From: a virus
IMG/VR virus record: IMGVR_UViG_3300007770_001284
Coordinates: 1-64,000 of that record
Direction: 5' to 3' (one strand)
Length of the DNA stretch: 64,000 nucleotides
Of the stretch, positions 1 to 6,765 are shown in pieces. A program made the translations under genes and the position numbers. Below the pieces are notes generated by a model. The model worked only from the letters and a program-made list of their open reading frames with translations, was not told where the DNA came from and did no database searches. The stretch's first letter is position 1; each line of letters opens with the position of its first letter.

Positions 1-1
1 T

Positions 2-73
2 ATCATCGATTATCACGAATCTAAATACCTAGCCGTAATGCTTCTTGGTGTTGGTGATGATAATCCCGCTTGA
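2..73 (+). CDS. 3' end of an upstream gene (partial)
   Basis: One frame is open from the left edge to a TGA at 71-73 and gives a 23-residue tail ending VMLLGVGDDNPA. The gene begins outside the window, so its function cannot be read. Its stop overlaps the -35 box of the promoter at 70-98, as is common where a new transcription unit begins in compact phage DNA. It could be a chance open frame, since only 24 codons are visible. Confidence 0.4.
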   Translation: MIDYHESKYLAVMLLGVGDDNPA

Positions 74-98
74 CACACTTCTGAAATAATGTTATGAT
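70..98 (+). promoter_or_regulatory. sigma-70-like promoter
   Basis: TTGACA at 70-75, a 17-base spacer and TATGAT at 93-98 form a near-consensus housekeeping promoter. It precedes the tagged genes at 203 and 606. It differs from the GTGCAA-type promoters at 6.7-13.4 kb, so it may be read by unmodified host polymerase. Confidence 0.65.
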
Positions 99-104
99 CC
101 TTTA

Positions 105-206
105 ATGGGCGATCAGAAGCTGTGGGACGAAAATCGACACTCTACATATGAAGAGCTAGAGCGTAGACTAGAGCACTGGGCAGGACGAATGAGGCCAGTA
201 AGATGA
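105..206 (+). CDS. 33-residue small protein, unknown
   Basis: ATG at 105 opens a 33-codon frame (begins MGDQKLWDENRH) whose TGA overlaps the ATG of the next gene in an ATGA junction, the usual coupling in this window. It is charged, with a predicted helix (EELERRLEHW). The ATG lies only seven bases after the -10 box, so the message would be leaderless or nearly so, and no ribosome binding site is visible. That makes the call uncertain. No family recognised. Confidence 0.35.
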   Translation: MGDQKLWDENRHSTYEELERRLEHWAGRMRPVR

Positions 207-604
207 AAATTACAAAAAGACAATTGAGAAGAATTATTAAGGAAGAGTTAGAGTACGGGGAGTTCGCACGAACACCGGAAGTTCAGGCAATGCTCCAAGC
301 TGCTGGCTTCAATGCCGATGGTAGCTTCGGTATGGATGGCTATCCTGGTCCTGCCGATTGGCGATTATACGCTCCAGAAACTATAGAAGATGCAGAGCGT
401 TGGATCGATGCTGCCATCGCTATGAATGATGCGCTGAGGCAAGCAGAGACAGCGCTGGATCGAGGCACATACCAGTACGCAAGCGATGCATGGCAGAAGA
501 TCGTCTATCCAGTCCAAATTGAATATAGCGATACTGGCGCGGCAGACACCGAAGGTCGAGAAGTCGCCGGTAACTGGCTTGAAAAAGCAGGATTTGAGTG
601 GTAA
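203..604 (+). CDS. tagged putative virion-packaged protein (paralogue of 21792-22205)
   Basis: 133 residues. The first 15 are the tag MKITKRQLRRIIKEE, a basic amphipathic helix with Ile12 and Glu14 that matches the (I/L)-x-E pattern of T4-type prohead protease sites. The rest is paralogous over nearly its full length to the protein at 21792-22205; both share a YPGPADW motif, PET, a helical middle, YPVQI, GAADTEGR and a final W. Two copies 21 kb apart, both tagged, suggest a useful payload domain of about 110 residues. Function unknown. It is followed after one base by another tagged gene. Confidence 0.88.
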   Translation: MKITKRQLRRIIKEELEYGEFARTPEVQAMLQAAGFNADGSFGMDGYPGPADWRLYAPETIEDAERWIDAAIAMNDALRQAETALDRGTYQYASDAWQKIVYPVQIEYSDTGAADTEGREVAGNWLEKAGFEW

Positions 605-605
605 A

Positions 606-863
606 ATGAAAATTAGTAATCGTCGATTGCTACAGATCATCAAGGAAGAGTTAGAGACTCCTCCGTATGTGTTAGAGCGAAGTGGAGTGAGCTGGGATGA
701 ACGCTTCTTTGTTGAGATTGTCGGAGGAAGAACGATCGTATACGGTCCATTCGAGCTAGCAGAGCAGTTCTTGAGCATACAAGACGCAGAGCGAGCGCAG
801 CGCATTATTGATGATATCGACGGCTACTACACGTCTGTTCGTCCCACAAGCTTTTTCCAGTAA
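606..863 (+). CDS. tagged small protein
   Basis: 85 residues from ATG 606, which follows the preceding stop by one base in the recurrent GGTAAAATGA junction. An in-frame upstream start at 486 exists but would overlap the previous gene by about 120 bases and hide the tag. The N-terminus MKISNRRLLQIIKEE is a divergent tag that keeps Ile12 and Glu14. The remainder is a small mixed alpha/beta domain with no family I recognise. It shares the transcription unit of the gene at 203. Confidence 0.85.
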   Translation: MKISNRRLLQIIKEELETPPYVLERSGVSWDERFFVEIVGGRTIVYGPFELAEQFLSIQDAERAQRIIDDIDGYYTSVRPTSFFQ

Positions 864-894
864 AAAAACTCGACAGATCTATTAGAATAACGGT

Positions 895-1623
895 ATGATT
901 GTACCGATATGCATCGGCATGCCAAGATCGGCATCTCGGATGACATGGCAACTGGCTAAACAACTGTCACCGCCAGAACCAAGCTGGTGGCAGGATAGAA
1001 TGAATATTGATGCCCCGAGTGCTCGCGTAGAGAACCCACAGGATTCTCCTTGGCCACACAGGTCTCACAACTATGTTTCTGGTAGCGATCCTGTAATCTA
1101 TACATACCGGAACCCTGTGGAGGCATACCTTTCTTTTCTTTCAAGGGTGAGCCCGGCGGTGGTATGGTATCCTAATCGAACAGCAGTAAATGAGATCCTA
1201 CAACACGTTCGAACACAGAGAAAATTGCAGCTAGACAAAGGAAGGGCAAGAAATGTCTTGTGGCTACGATACGAAGACTATTTCGGTGATGACAGAAAAC
1301 GACTTAATGACATCATGGAATTTATGGGAGTAGTAAGATCGCCCGCTGAACAAGAGAATATTCTAAAATATGTGAGCCTTTCTGCAAATCGAGCAAGATC
1401 AAAAGACATTCCGACCAATATTGATGATGCTGTGGCTTTTCACAAGTGGGAGAATACAGTGACCGGAATCCAGGGTCATCATATCAATGAAGCCACGCAA
1501 GGCCGAGTTGGTGCTTATATAGATGCTTATCCTGATGAAGTATCTCAGATTAGGTCAGCTCGACCCAACGAGCCTCTTGGCGAGTTACGACTTTTTGCCG
1601 AGTCACTTGGATATACGGTGTAG
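895..1623 (+). CDS. sulfotransferase-like protein
   Basis: 242 residues. Near the N-terminus GMPRSASRMTW resembles the loop that binds the 5'-phosphosulfate of PAPS. IYTYRNPVEAYLSFLSR around residues 68-84 fits the 3'-phosphate site (Arg and Ser), and WLRYEDYF is the usual later strand. These are the hallmarks of P-loop sulfotransferases, which move sulfate from PAPS to sugars or other acceptors. It is distant from the other two sulfotransferases in the block (2679, 3515). It is followed after one base by a hydroxylase-like membrane gene. The acceptor is unknown. No clear Shine-Dalgarno sequence precedes ATG 895. Confidence 0.72.
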   Translation: MIVPICIGMPRSASRMTWQLAKQLSPPEPSWWQDRMNIDAPSARVENPQDSPWPHRSHNYVSGSDPVIYTYRNPVEAYLSFLSRVSPAVVWYPNRTAVNEILQHVRTQRKLQLDKGRARNVLWLRYEDYFGDDRKRLNDIMEFMGVVRSPAEQENILKYVSLSANRARSKDIPTNIDDAVAFHKWENTVTGIQGHHINEATQGRVGAYIDAYPDEVSQIRSARPNEPLGELRLFAESLGYTV

Positions 1624-1624
1624 C

Positions 1625-2086
1625 ATGCTTATTTTCATGTCTATTCTGGCTGGTGTCCTATATGCGAATCTAATTGAATATTGCATTCATCGTTATTTGT
1701 TCCACGGTTTTGGTCGATCGGGTTCAAGCGTCTTTGCATTCCACCTAAGAGTGCATCATTCGATAGCTAGAAGTAACGGGTTTCTTGATGACCGTGTGTC
1801 TCACAATGAGCTGATTGGACTACCGATCGTTGTCCTGCTTCATATTCCGTTCTTGTCGATACTTCCTGTGTTCTTCTACACCATCACGACATACGCATTC
1901 CTGTTCATCGTCGTCCATAACTTGATTCATCGTTATCCGCTTTTCGCACAACGATATTTTTGGTGGCACTGGAACCATCATATGCGGAACCAGAATAAGA
2001 GCTGGGGTGTTGTATTACCGATCACTGACGTCATAGTCGGAACGCTAGAAGACAACAGGATCAAGACTAAGAATCGGCGCGGCTAA
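1625..2086 (+). CDS. fatty acid hydroxylase / sterol desaturase superfamily membrane protein
   Basis: 153 residues from ATG 1625, placed directly after the previous stop; an in-frame start at 1523 would run over the upstream gene. Histidine clusters typical of the di-iron membrane hydroxylases are present: HRYLFH, HLRVHH, HNLIHRY and WHWNHH, spaced between hydrophobic segments. Such enzymes hydroxylate or desaturate lipid acyl chains in membranes. At 153 residues it is short even for the bacterial carotene-hydroxylase-like members. Its C-terminal NRRG is encoded by the 23-base repeat also found at 2641. Beside sulfotransferases it may modify a lipid or surface glycan. Confidence 0.75.
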   Translation: MLIFMSILAGVLYANLIEYCIHRYLFHGFGRSGSSVFAFHLRVHHSIARSNGFLDDRVSHNELIGLPIVVLLHIPFLSILPVFFYTITTYAFLFIVVHNLIHRYPLFAQRYFWWHWNHHMRNQNKSWGVVLPITDVIVGTLEDNRIKTKNRRG

Positions 2087-2094
2087 TAACAGAA
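2072..2094 (+). repeat. 23-base junction repeat, copy 1
   Basis: AATCGGCGCGGCTAATAACA plus GAA is identical to 2641-2663. Here it spans the end of a gene and supplies its stop codon; at 2641 it lies just after a stop. Shorter relatives containing GGCTAAtAACAGAA occur at 3481 and 4669. It behaves as a DNA module at gene junctions rather than as coding sequence. Confidence 0.85.
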
Positions 2095-2164
2095 AGAAAG
2101 TGTGTATTTATCGACCGCGAAGTCTAAAATAAGAAAGGTTCACAAATGAAAGGAGCAACCGATA

Positions 2165-2641
2165 ATGTCAATTTTTGAAACGCTGCGGGAAATGAATATG
2201 CCAGGAGACTCTGTTGTCAGTCTGTCTTTGAGCGAGGGCACCGATGTCTTCGTACATAACGAGTCAGAGGTCGAGACAGCGCTAACGGAGACAACTGTGG
2301 TATCAGAGTTTGCAGAGCTCGTCGCGACCAAGGGACTTGAAGTTACCACTGCATACGGAACGAACGTGCTTGACTCTCTCCGTGATGATGGTTTGCTGGA
2401 TGATTACGATCGAGAAGGGTGGTTCTCTGACTATCTTGCGGAGACGATGAACGATAACTTCTACGATCTAGATCTTATCGAGTATTCTACCGAGAAGTAC
2501 GATTACAAGCGCGGGTTCTGTACCTTGACCGCTGATGTCCGAGTCACTCTTGAGAATCTTCTTGATGTGTGTCCGCCTCTTACTGGGTGGGATGTTCAAG
2601 TGAAGACTCCAAACGGGACGCTCACTGTTACCAACGACTAA
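2165..2641 (+). CDS. hypothetical protein, 158 residues
   Basis: ATG 2165 follows AAAGGAG by nine bases. The product is acidic and soluble, without membrane segments or signal peptide. Two halves can be seen: an N-terminal part of short strands and helices, and a C-terminal part with GFCTLTADVRVTLENLL and GWDVQVKTPNGTLTV, suggesting a small beta domain. I do not recognise a family. It sits between two copies of the 23-base junction repeat, which suggests it was inserted as a cassette. Confidence 0.75.
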   Translation: MSIFETLREMNMPGDSVVSLSLSEGTDVFVHNESEVETALTETTVVSEFAELVATKGLEVTTAYGTNVLDSLRDDGLLDDYDREGWFSDYLAETMNDNFYDLDLIEYSTEKYDYKRGFCTLTADVRVTLENLLDVCPPLTGWDVQVKTPNGTLTVTND

Positions 2642-2663
2642 ATCGGCGCGGCTAATAACAGAA
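2641..2663 (+). repeat. 23-base junction repeat, copy 2
   Basis: Exact copy of 2072-2094, starting at the last base of the stop codon of the preceding gene and lying upstream of the sulfotransferase gene at 2679. Confidence 0.85.
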
Positions 2664-2678
2664 GTATTATAAGGTGCC

Positions 2679-3470
2679 ATGCATAAAAGAGAAATAATAC
2701 ACATACACATTCCAAAAACAGGCGGTACTTGGTTGAATGAGACCCTAGCAGCTGTTATTCCAGATTATTTTTCGTTTGGTGAGCGTGATCATGTAGCAGT
2801 TGGTGCGCAATTGGAAGGGATTAAGTCATGGAGACGTACGGCACAACAGGTTGTTGATGATATACCGTGTACGTTGGTTGTGGCGCCTACAGGACCAGCC
2901 AAATATCCGCAACGATATCTTTCGGCTACCAAAATCAGCGTGTGTCGAAATCCTTACGATCTTCTTGTCAGCTATTATTGCCATGACTGGGATTGTGCTG
3001 GTGCTCCAGCTAGTGCCGACCTTGGTGATCATCCTATGGGTTGGGACAATATCAATGCGATTCATGGGATTCGTGATTTTGATGGCTTCATAAAAAGATA
3101 TTGCGATCCGGATTTTAAGTGGCATCATGTGCACCGACAACGACACCTGTTTTACCAGATGTACGACGCATCGGGTAGCTGTGGTATCGATATTATCATG
3201 CGGAATGAACGATTGCACGAAGCAATAAGCACATTTTTAGTATCAATGGATTATTGCACTGTTGATGAGATGAAAGTACATGATAGGCGAGTAAATACAT
3301 CTCCGGGAAAGACCCGAGATTATCGTAGTTATTATACTGATGAATTGATGGATCTTGTGACAGAGAAGTGCGCAAAAGAATTGCGAGATTATGCTTACGA
3401 TTTCGACGGCCCTACCGATGCCGACGCATTTCTTGAGAACAGTCGTGAATTGTATTACGATTTTGCCTGA
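2679..3470 (+). CDS. sulfotransferase-family protein A
   Basis: 263 residues. IIHIHIPKTGGTWLNETL near residue 6 is the PAPS 5'-phosphosulfate loop (PKTGGTW), and SVCRNPYDLLVSYY near residue 90 is the 3'-phosphate site with Arg and Ser. Later blocks (FIKRYCDPDF, GSCGID, DYRSYYTDEL, YDFDGP) are shared with the next gene at 3515, so the two arose by duplication. The fold is that of P-loop sulfotransferases that sulfate carbohydrates. GGTGCC lies just before ATG 2679. Acceptor unknown; phage-surface or host-surface glycans are plausible. Confidence 0.85.
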   Translation: MHKREIIHIHIPKTGGTWLNETLAAVIPDYFSFGERDHVAVGAQLEGIKSWRRTAQQVVDDIPCTLVVAPTGPAKYPQRYLSATKISVCRNPYDLLVSYYCHDWDCAGAPASADLGDHPMGWDNINAIHGIRDFDGFIKRYCDPDFKWHHVHRQRHLFYQMYDASGSCGIDIIMRNERLHEAISTFLVSMDYCTVDEMKVHDRRVNTSPGKTRDYRSYYTDELMDLVTEKCAKELRDYAYDFDGPTDADAFLENSRELYYDFA

Positions 3471-3480
3471 TGTTGATGGT

Positions 3481-3526
3481 GGCTAATAACAGAAATCCCT
3501 AAAGGAAGAGAGCAATGCAGAAGAAG
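3481..3526 (+). repeat. 46-base junction/leader repeat, copy 1
   Basis: Nearly identical (one mismatch) to 4669-4714. It runs from GGCTAATAACAG through CCCTAAAGGAAGAGAGCAATG and into the first codons (MQKK) of the next gene, so it carries a stop codon, a spacer, a ribosome binding site (AAAGGAAGAG) and a start. Confidence 0.88.
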
Positions 3527-4690
3527 TCAACCCGCAAGAAAACCTCTGAAAAGATTATCCACATACACCAATCAAAGACCGGTGGCACTTGGTTGAACAC
3601 GATACTACCGAAGTATCTAAAAAACGATTATATTGCTATGCCAACCGCATACAATATAGCATCGCAGGTCTGGAAGTATGGAGACGCTGGAGCTCGTTTA
3701 AACCTCTCCCGGAAACATCTTAACGATATCTATCACAGCCCTGAATTTCATGATGTAACAAAAGTCAGTATTTGTAGGAATCCATTCGATTATCTTGTAA
3801 GTCGATATCATCAAGATGGCTTCCAGGGCACGTTTCACCCATTAGAAAAATATAGCATCCCCGGGGTACCAGCTGGAATGGATTGTGCTAACGTAGTTCA
3901 TAAAATAGGTTCTTTTGACGAGTATATCAAAAAATACTGCGACCCGGACTTTCCCTTTGTGGACCCGGATACTAGAACGTTTTTCTTTCATACGATGTTT
4001 CAAGTAGACGGATCGTGCGGTGTCGACATAATAATAAGAAATGAGATGCTTAATTCTGCTGTTGGAAAGATTGTGAGTCTACACTCTCGTTTTCGGGGTA
4101 AAGAGGAGGAGGTAAGACAGGAGATTTTACAAGAATCTATCATCAATGCTTCACCCGCGCGCGAGAAGAAAGATTACAGATCATATTACACTGATGAGTT
4201 ACGTGAATTGGTCGAAAAAAAATGTGATGCTGAACTGATGTTATTTGAATATGACTTCGATGGACCGATTAATGATTATGAGTTTATTAATCCAGACGGA
4301 TTATTCTATCATGTCATGACTTTAACAGCGATGAAAAATGTTAACCCTACAATGAAATCAGATATCCAAGAGGGTATCGTGCGCGCAATGGACATGATTT
4401 TCAACGGCCCTGACGGAATTGATCAGGAGGGATTAAAGATGCTAATGGCAGCTCATCACCATATCACACCAAATGTATTTCTTCCATACGATTCGAACAC
4501 TCTTGTATGGAATGTGGGAAATGATTGGAATGACAATCCAATCTGGAAGATGCTGCCCTCTCAAGTGAGAGTAAGCGGGGTTGGCCTTAAACGATGGGGA
4601 GTGACTGACGAAGAGATAGCACAAGCAAAGGCGAGTAACAACGGCGATGTGCTAGCCCTGCTCCGCGCGGCTAAAAACAGAAATCCCTAA
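3515..4690 (+). CDS. sulfotransferase-family protein B with C-terminal extension
   Basis: 391 residues. IIHIHQSKTGGTWLN near residue 15 and SICRNPFDYLVSRY near 87 are the PAPS-binding motifs, and the blocks shared with the protein at 2679 continue to FDGPINDYEF near 260. A further 130 residues have no counterpart there and may form an extra acceptor or partner domain. The last residues (AAKNRNP) come from reading into the junction repeat at 4669, where TAATAA of copy 1 is TAAAAA, so the end of the protein was lengthened by the repeat. Start ATG 3515 lies within the duplicated leader. Confidence 0.85.
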   Translation: MQKKSTRKKTSEKIIHIHQSKTGGTWLNTILPKYLKNDYIAMPTAYNIASQVWKYGDAGARLNLSRKHLNDIYHSPEFHDVTKVSICRNPFDYLVSRYHQDGFQGTFHPLEKYSIPGVPAGMDCANVVHKIGSFDEYIKKYCDPDFPFVDPDTRTFFFHTMFQVDGSCGVDIIIRNEMLNSAVGKIVSLHSRFRGKEEEVRQEILQESIINASPAREKKDYRSYYTDELRELVEKKCDAELMLFEYDFDGPINDYEFINPDGLFYHVMTLTAMKNVNPTMKSDIQEGIVRAMDMIFNGPDGIDQEGLKMLMAAHHHITPNVFLPYDSNTLVWNVGNDWNDNPIWKMLPSQVRVSGVGLKRWGVTDEEIAQAKASNNGDVLALLRAAKNRNP

Positions 4691-4714
4691 AGGAAGAGAG
4701 CAATGCAGAAGAAG
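4669..4714 (+). repeat. 46-base junction/leader repeat, copy 2
   Basis: Copy of 3481-3526 with one T-to-A change that removes an in-frame stop. It ends inside codon 4 of the small gene at 4703 and gives it the same MQKK start. A partial relative (CGCGGCTAAAAACA) marks the end of the gene at 11552-11728. Confidence 0.88.
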
Positions 4715-4918
4715 CCAGTAAAGAGGAAGAAGAGAGTCAAAGAAAGAGACATGCAGTGGGAAGTAAGAGAGGTAGGAGAGAGAGGCTACGGTGTCTTCCT
4801 CATGGACGAGTACTGCGCTACAGACGAGCCTGTGTGCTATGGTGTCAGTTACTCCAAAGACACTGCCGACAATCGATGTGACCGTCTCAACAACCCGCTG
4901 CACAGAGAAGATATATGA
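4703..4918 (+). CDS. small basic protein, unknown
   Basis: 71 residues; the first 20 are very Lys/Arg rich (MQKKPVKRKKRVKERD), followed by a small domain with three Cys. The start and ribosome binding site are those of the 46-base repeat. The stop overlaps the ATG of the next gene (ATGA). No family recognised; the basic N-terminus could bind nucleic acid. Confidence 0.7.
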   Translation: MQKKPVKRKKRVKERDMQWEVREVGERGYGVFLMDEYCATDEPVCYGVSYSKDTADNRCDRLNNPLHREDI

Positions 4919-5682
4919 GTCATTATTTAAAATACGCAAAGAATCGATTCTCCCAGAACGGTGAAGACGGTATCCTAGACCAGCTGTTCAAGGACTTGCA
5001 TATCGAGGCAGGTATCGTTGTTGAGTTCGGCGCCTGGGATGGTGTGTATCTTAGTAACACTTACCTGTTATGGAGGTACAAGGACTTCGACGCGGTACTG
5101 ATAGAAAGCGATCTGTGTAAAGCGACAGAACTAGTCTCCGTGACAAGAGGTTTCGATAACGTGGAGGCTGTATACGCTGCGGTGTCTCCTGTTAAAGACC
5201 ACAAGAATTCGCTCGACAATATGTTGGATCGTTCTGCCTTTGATGTTACGGAAGACTCGCTTGCGTTGGTCTCTAGTGATATCGACGGATCCGATTATGG
5301 CATATTCGAGTCTATGGAACGGCATCTTCCAAAAGTTGCTCTTATCGAGACATCCACCGGACCAGATCCACATTCTGGTAATTTGAGACAACTGACCGAT
5401 CTAGCGGAAGCAAAAGGATATACGCTAGTATGTCATACTGGTAATGCGGTCTACGTAAGGAACGATCTTATGCATCATCTAGACCATATAGACTTCGTAT
5501 ACGAAGATATGTGTTGTACTGAAGACGATGTAACTGCGCTACAAAATATCGGCTCTGAGGGTAAGAGTCGAATACCCACAATATACCGTCCTACCCGTGC
5601 GACGACGACTACGTACTTGAATTCTGTTACTAAAGAGATAGCGGCATGCAAGGCCCTCTCTGAGTCGGTGACAGGTGGCTAA
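4915..5682 (+). CDS. FkbM-like SAM-dependent methyltransferase
   Basis: 255 residues. The N-terminal SQNGEDGILDQLF, followed by VVEFGAWDGVYLSNT and the acidic AVLIESD, fits the opening of FkbM-type methyltransferases: a glycine-rich SAM loop and an acidic residue for the ribose. The central SSDIDGSDYGIFESM and VALIETS parallel the DVEG/E segments of the family. Such enzymes O-methylate sugars or small molecules. It is coupled to the preceding gene by ATGA and closes the sulfotransferase/hydroxylase block, in keeping with surface glycan modification. The C-terminal 50 residues are unassigned. Confidence 0.72.
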   Translation: MSHYLKYAKNRFSQNGEDGILDQLFKDLHIEAGIVVEFGAWDGVYLSNTYLLWRYKDFDAVLIESDLCKATELVSVTRGFDNVEAVYAAVSPVKDHKNSLDNMLDRSAFDVTEDSLALVSSDIDGSDYGIFESMERHLPKVALIETSTGPDPHSGNLRQLTDLAEAKGYTLVCHTGNAVYVRNDLMHHLDHIDFVYEDMCCTEDDVTALQNIGSEGKSRIPTIYRPTRATTTTYLNSVTKEIAACKALSESVTGG

Positions 5683-5797
5683 ACGACCATATGTCTTGGG
5701 TCGACAGGGGTAGTTTTTGCACTAGTGCCCTCGGTCGCTCTCCACGTGGAGTATAAAAAAAAGGGAGAATTGAAATCTCTCCTTAGCCCCCGTACGG

Positions 5798-5819
5798 GTG
5801 AGACATTTTTTTGTCTCAC
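5798..5819. repeat. inverted repeat GTGAGACA-T6-TGTCTCAC
   Basis: Perfect eight-base stem with a loop of six T, followed by TTTTG. It has the same design as the hairpin at 5864-5885. It could end transcription or be a protein site. Confidence 0.8.
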
Positions 5820-5863
5820 TTTTGTATCACATTCTGTAACATTTTTATGTATCATTTGTTACG

Positions 5864-5885
5864 GTGTTACATTTTTTTGTAACAC
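5864..5885. repeat. inverted repeat GTGTTACA-T6-TGTAACAC
   Basis: Perfect eight-base stem, T6 loop; sister of 5798-5819. It is followed at 5890-5904 by CCGTAACATTTATGT, which recurs at 12090-12104. Confidence 0.8.
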
Positions 5886-5889
5886 TATT

Positions 5890-5904
5890 CCGTAACATTT
5901 ATGT
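5890..5904. repeat. 15-mer CCGTAACATTTATGT, copy 1
   Basis: Exactly repeated at 12090-12104 and, with one change, at 12128-12142. The copies lie at both edges of the 6.1-12.1 kb gene block. Confidence 0.75.
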
Positions 5905-6138
5905 CTCACTTCGGTGGATCTCTCACGCTCAACTCCTCTCAAGTATATTATTGTAACATTACACGTCTCACTGTTCACGACTGTTTTCCACGAGAGCGTA
6001 CGCTGAGTCTACCCGGCGCGGGGGCGGAAGTGAAAAAAAAGTTTTAACATTATCATGAACAACATCGGCTAACCTCTTATTATTGGACCACGTTGGGGAT
6101 GGCTCCTCAACATTAACCATGAAGGATGGAAAAAATAA

Positions 6139-6363
6139 ATGCCGTATAGCAAGAATCAGTCCACCAAGCGCTTTAGTTTTGGTATCACACGTAACTCCAC
6201 CAGCAAGAAGGCTGGCGCGAATGTCGTAACAATCGCAACCAACGCGGACGACAGTATGTACTACTCGACCCCCACCACGCAGCTCTCAATGACTGTCAAG
6301 GAAGCCCGAGTACTTCAGAGTTTCCTCAACGAGACTCTCGAGAGTGATATCAGCGTAGGGTAA
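6139..6363 (+). CDS. hypothetical protein, 74 residues
   Basis: ATG 6139 follows GGATGGAAAAAATAA. The N-terminus is basic (MPYSKNQSTKRFSFG). The C-terminal half has a clear helix (VKEARVLQSFLNETLES). It stands alone between a hairpin-rich region and a strong terminator, so it is probably its own transcription unit. No family recognised. Confidence 0.75.
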   Translation: MPYSKNQSTKRFSFGITRNSTSKKAGANVVTIATNADDSMYYSTPTTQLSMTVKEARVLQSFLNETLESDISVG

Positions 6364-6382
6364 TTTTTTACCGACGTGATTT

Positions 6383-6413
6383 AAAGCCGGGGATTTTTCC
6401 CCGGCTTTTTTTT
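6383..6413 (+). terminator. rho-independent terminator
   Basis: AAAGCCGGGGA pairs perfectly with TCCCCGGCTTT around a T4 loop and runs into eight T residues. It ends the gene at 6139-6363. Confidence 0.9.
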
Positions 6414-6439
6414 GAACAAAAGGCCGAGCGCTCTTACTA

Positions 6440-6660
6440 TTGAATTGGATCAGGGAGAGGTAAGAAGATGCCGTAGAAACTCGGGGAATGTGGAAGCGGA
6501 AAAAGTCAGCGCGTTGGGGGGACGCAAGGGTGATGTCATCGCCGTGTTTGGGAATGGTGGAACGTCGGCGAAAGCGGTGACGCAAACGAACCGTCAGACC
6601 GCAACATCGCCCGGGTGGTCGGGTCCGAGTTCCGACCACCCACTCCCCCTTCCCTGGTCC
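6440..6660 (+). ncRNA. possible structured RNA region
   Basis: Between the terminator at 6413 and the promoter at 6692 there is no credible gene, but several stems can be drawn. GGTGAT-GTC-ATCGCC and a ten-base perfect stem GGGTGGTCGG (6613-6622) with CCGACCACCC (6632-6641) are the clearest; GCGT/ACGC and CGTC/GACG are weaker. No T-run follows the long stem, so it is not a plain terminator. A 113-codon open frame at 6412-6753 crosses it but is unconvincing. No known RNA family recognised. Confidence 0.3.
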
Positions 6661-6691
6661 GATTTACGGAGGAAAATATTTTGCACAGCGC

Positions 6692-6720
6692 GTGCAAAAC
6701 TAGTGGTAATGTGGTACAAT
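6692..6720 (+). promoter_or_regulatory. phage-type promoter P1 (GTGCAA-N17-TACAAT)
   Basis: GTGCAA at 6692-6697, exactly 17 bases, TACAAT at 6715-6720, preceded by GTGG and followed by ATAATTGAATGGAGGG. The same layout recurs at 8606, 10068 and 13323. It drives the gene at 6766 after a leader with a short GGGA/TCCC stem. Confidence 0.85.
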
Positions 6721-6765
6721 ATAATTGAATGGAGGGATTGGTTCCCCCACTAACTTAGGAAGTAT

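Larger units (their letters stand above)
5683..6138. other. 456-base intergenic region rich in hairpins
   Basis: No supported gene. It holds the 12-base palindrome CTCCACGTGGAG (5740-5751), two hairpins with eight-base stems and T6 loops, several GTAACATT-type words, and a purine-rich leader just before the gene at 6139. It separates the modification block from the block to its right, which looks more GC-rich, and shares a 15-mer with the intergenic region after 12067. It may be a regulatory or replication region; no promoter of the GTGCAA type is visible in it. Confidence 0.6.

Noticed and set aside
6412-6753. Open frame of 113 codons on the plus strand
   Set aside because: It starts inside the terminator T-run, crosses the ten-base hairpin and promoter P1, and its product has no protein-like pattern.
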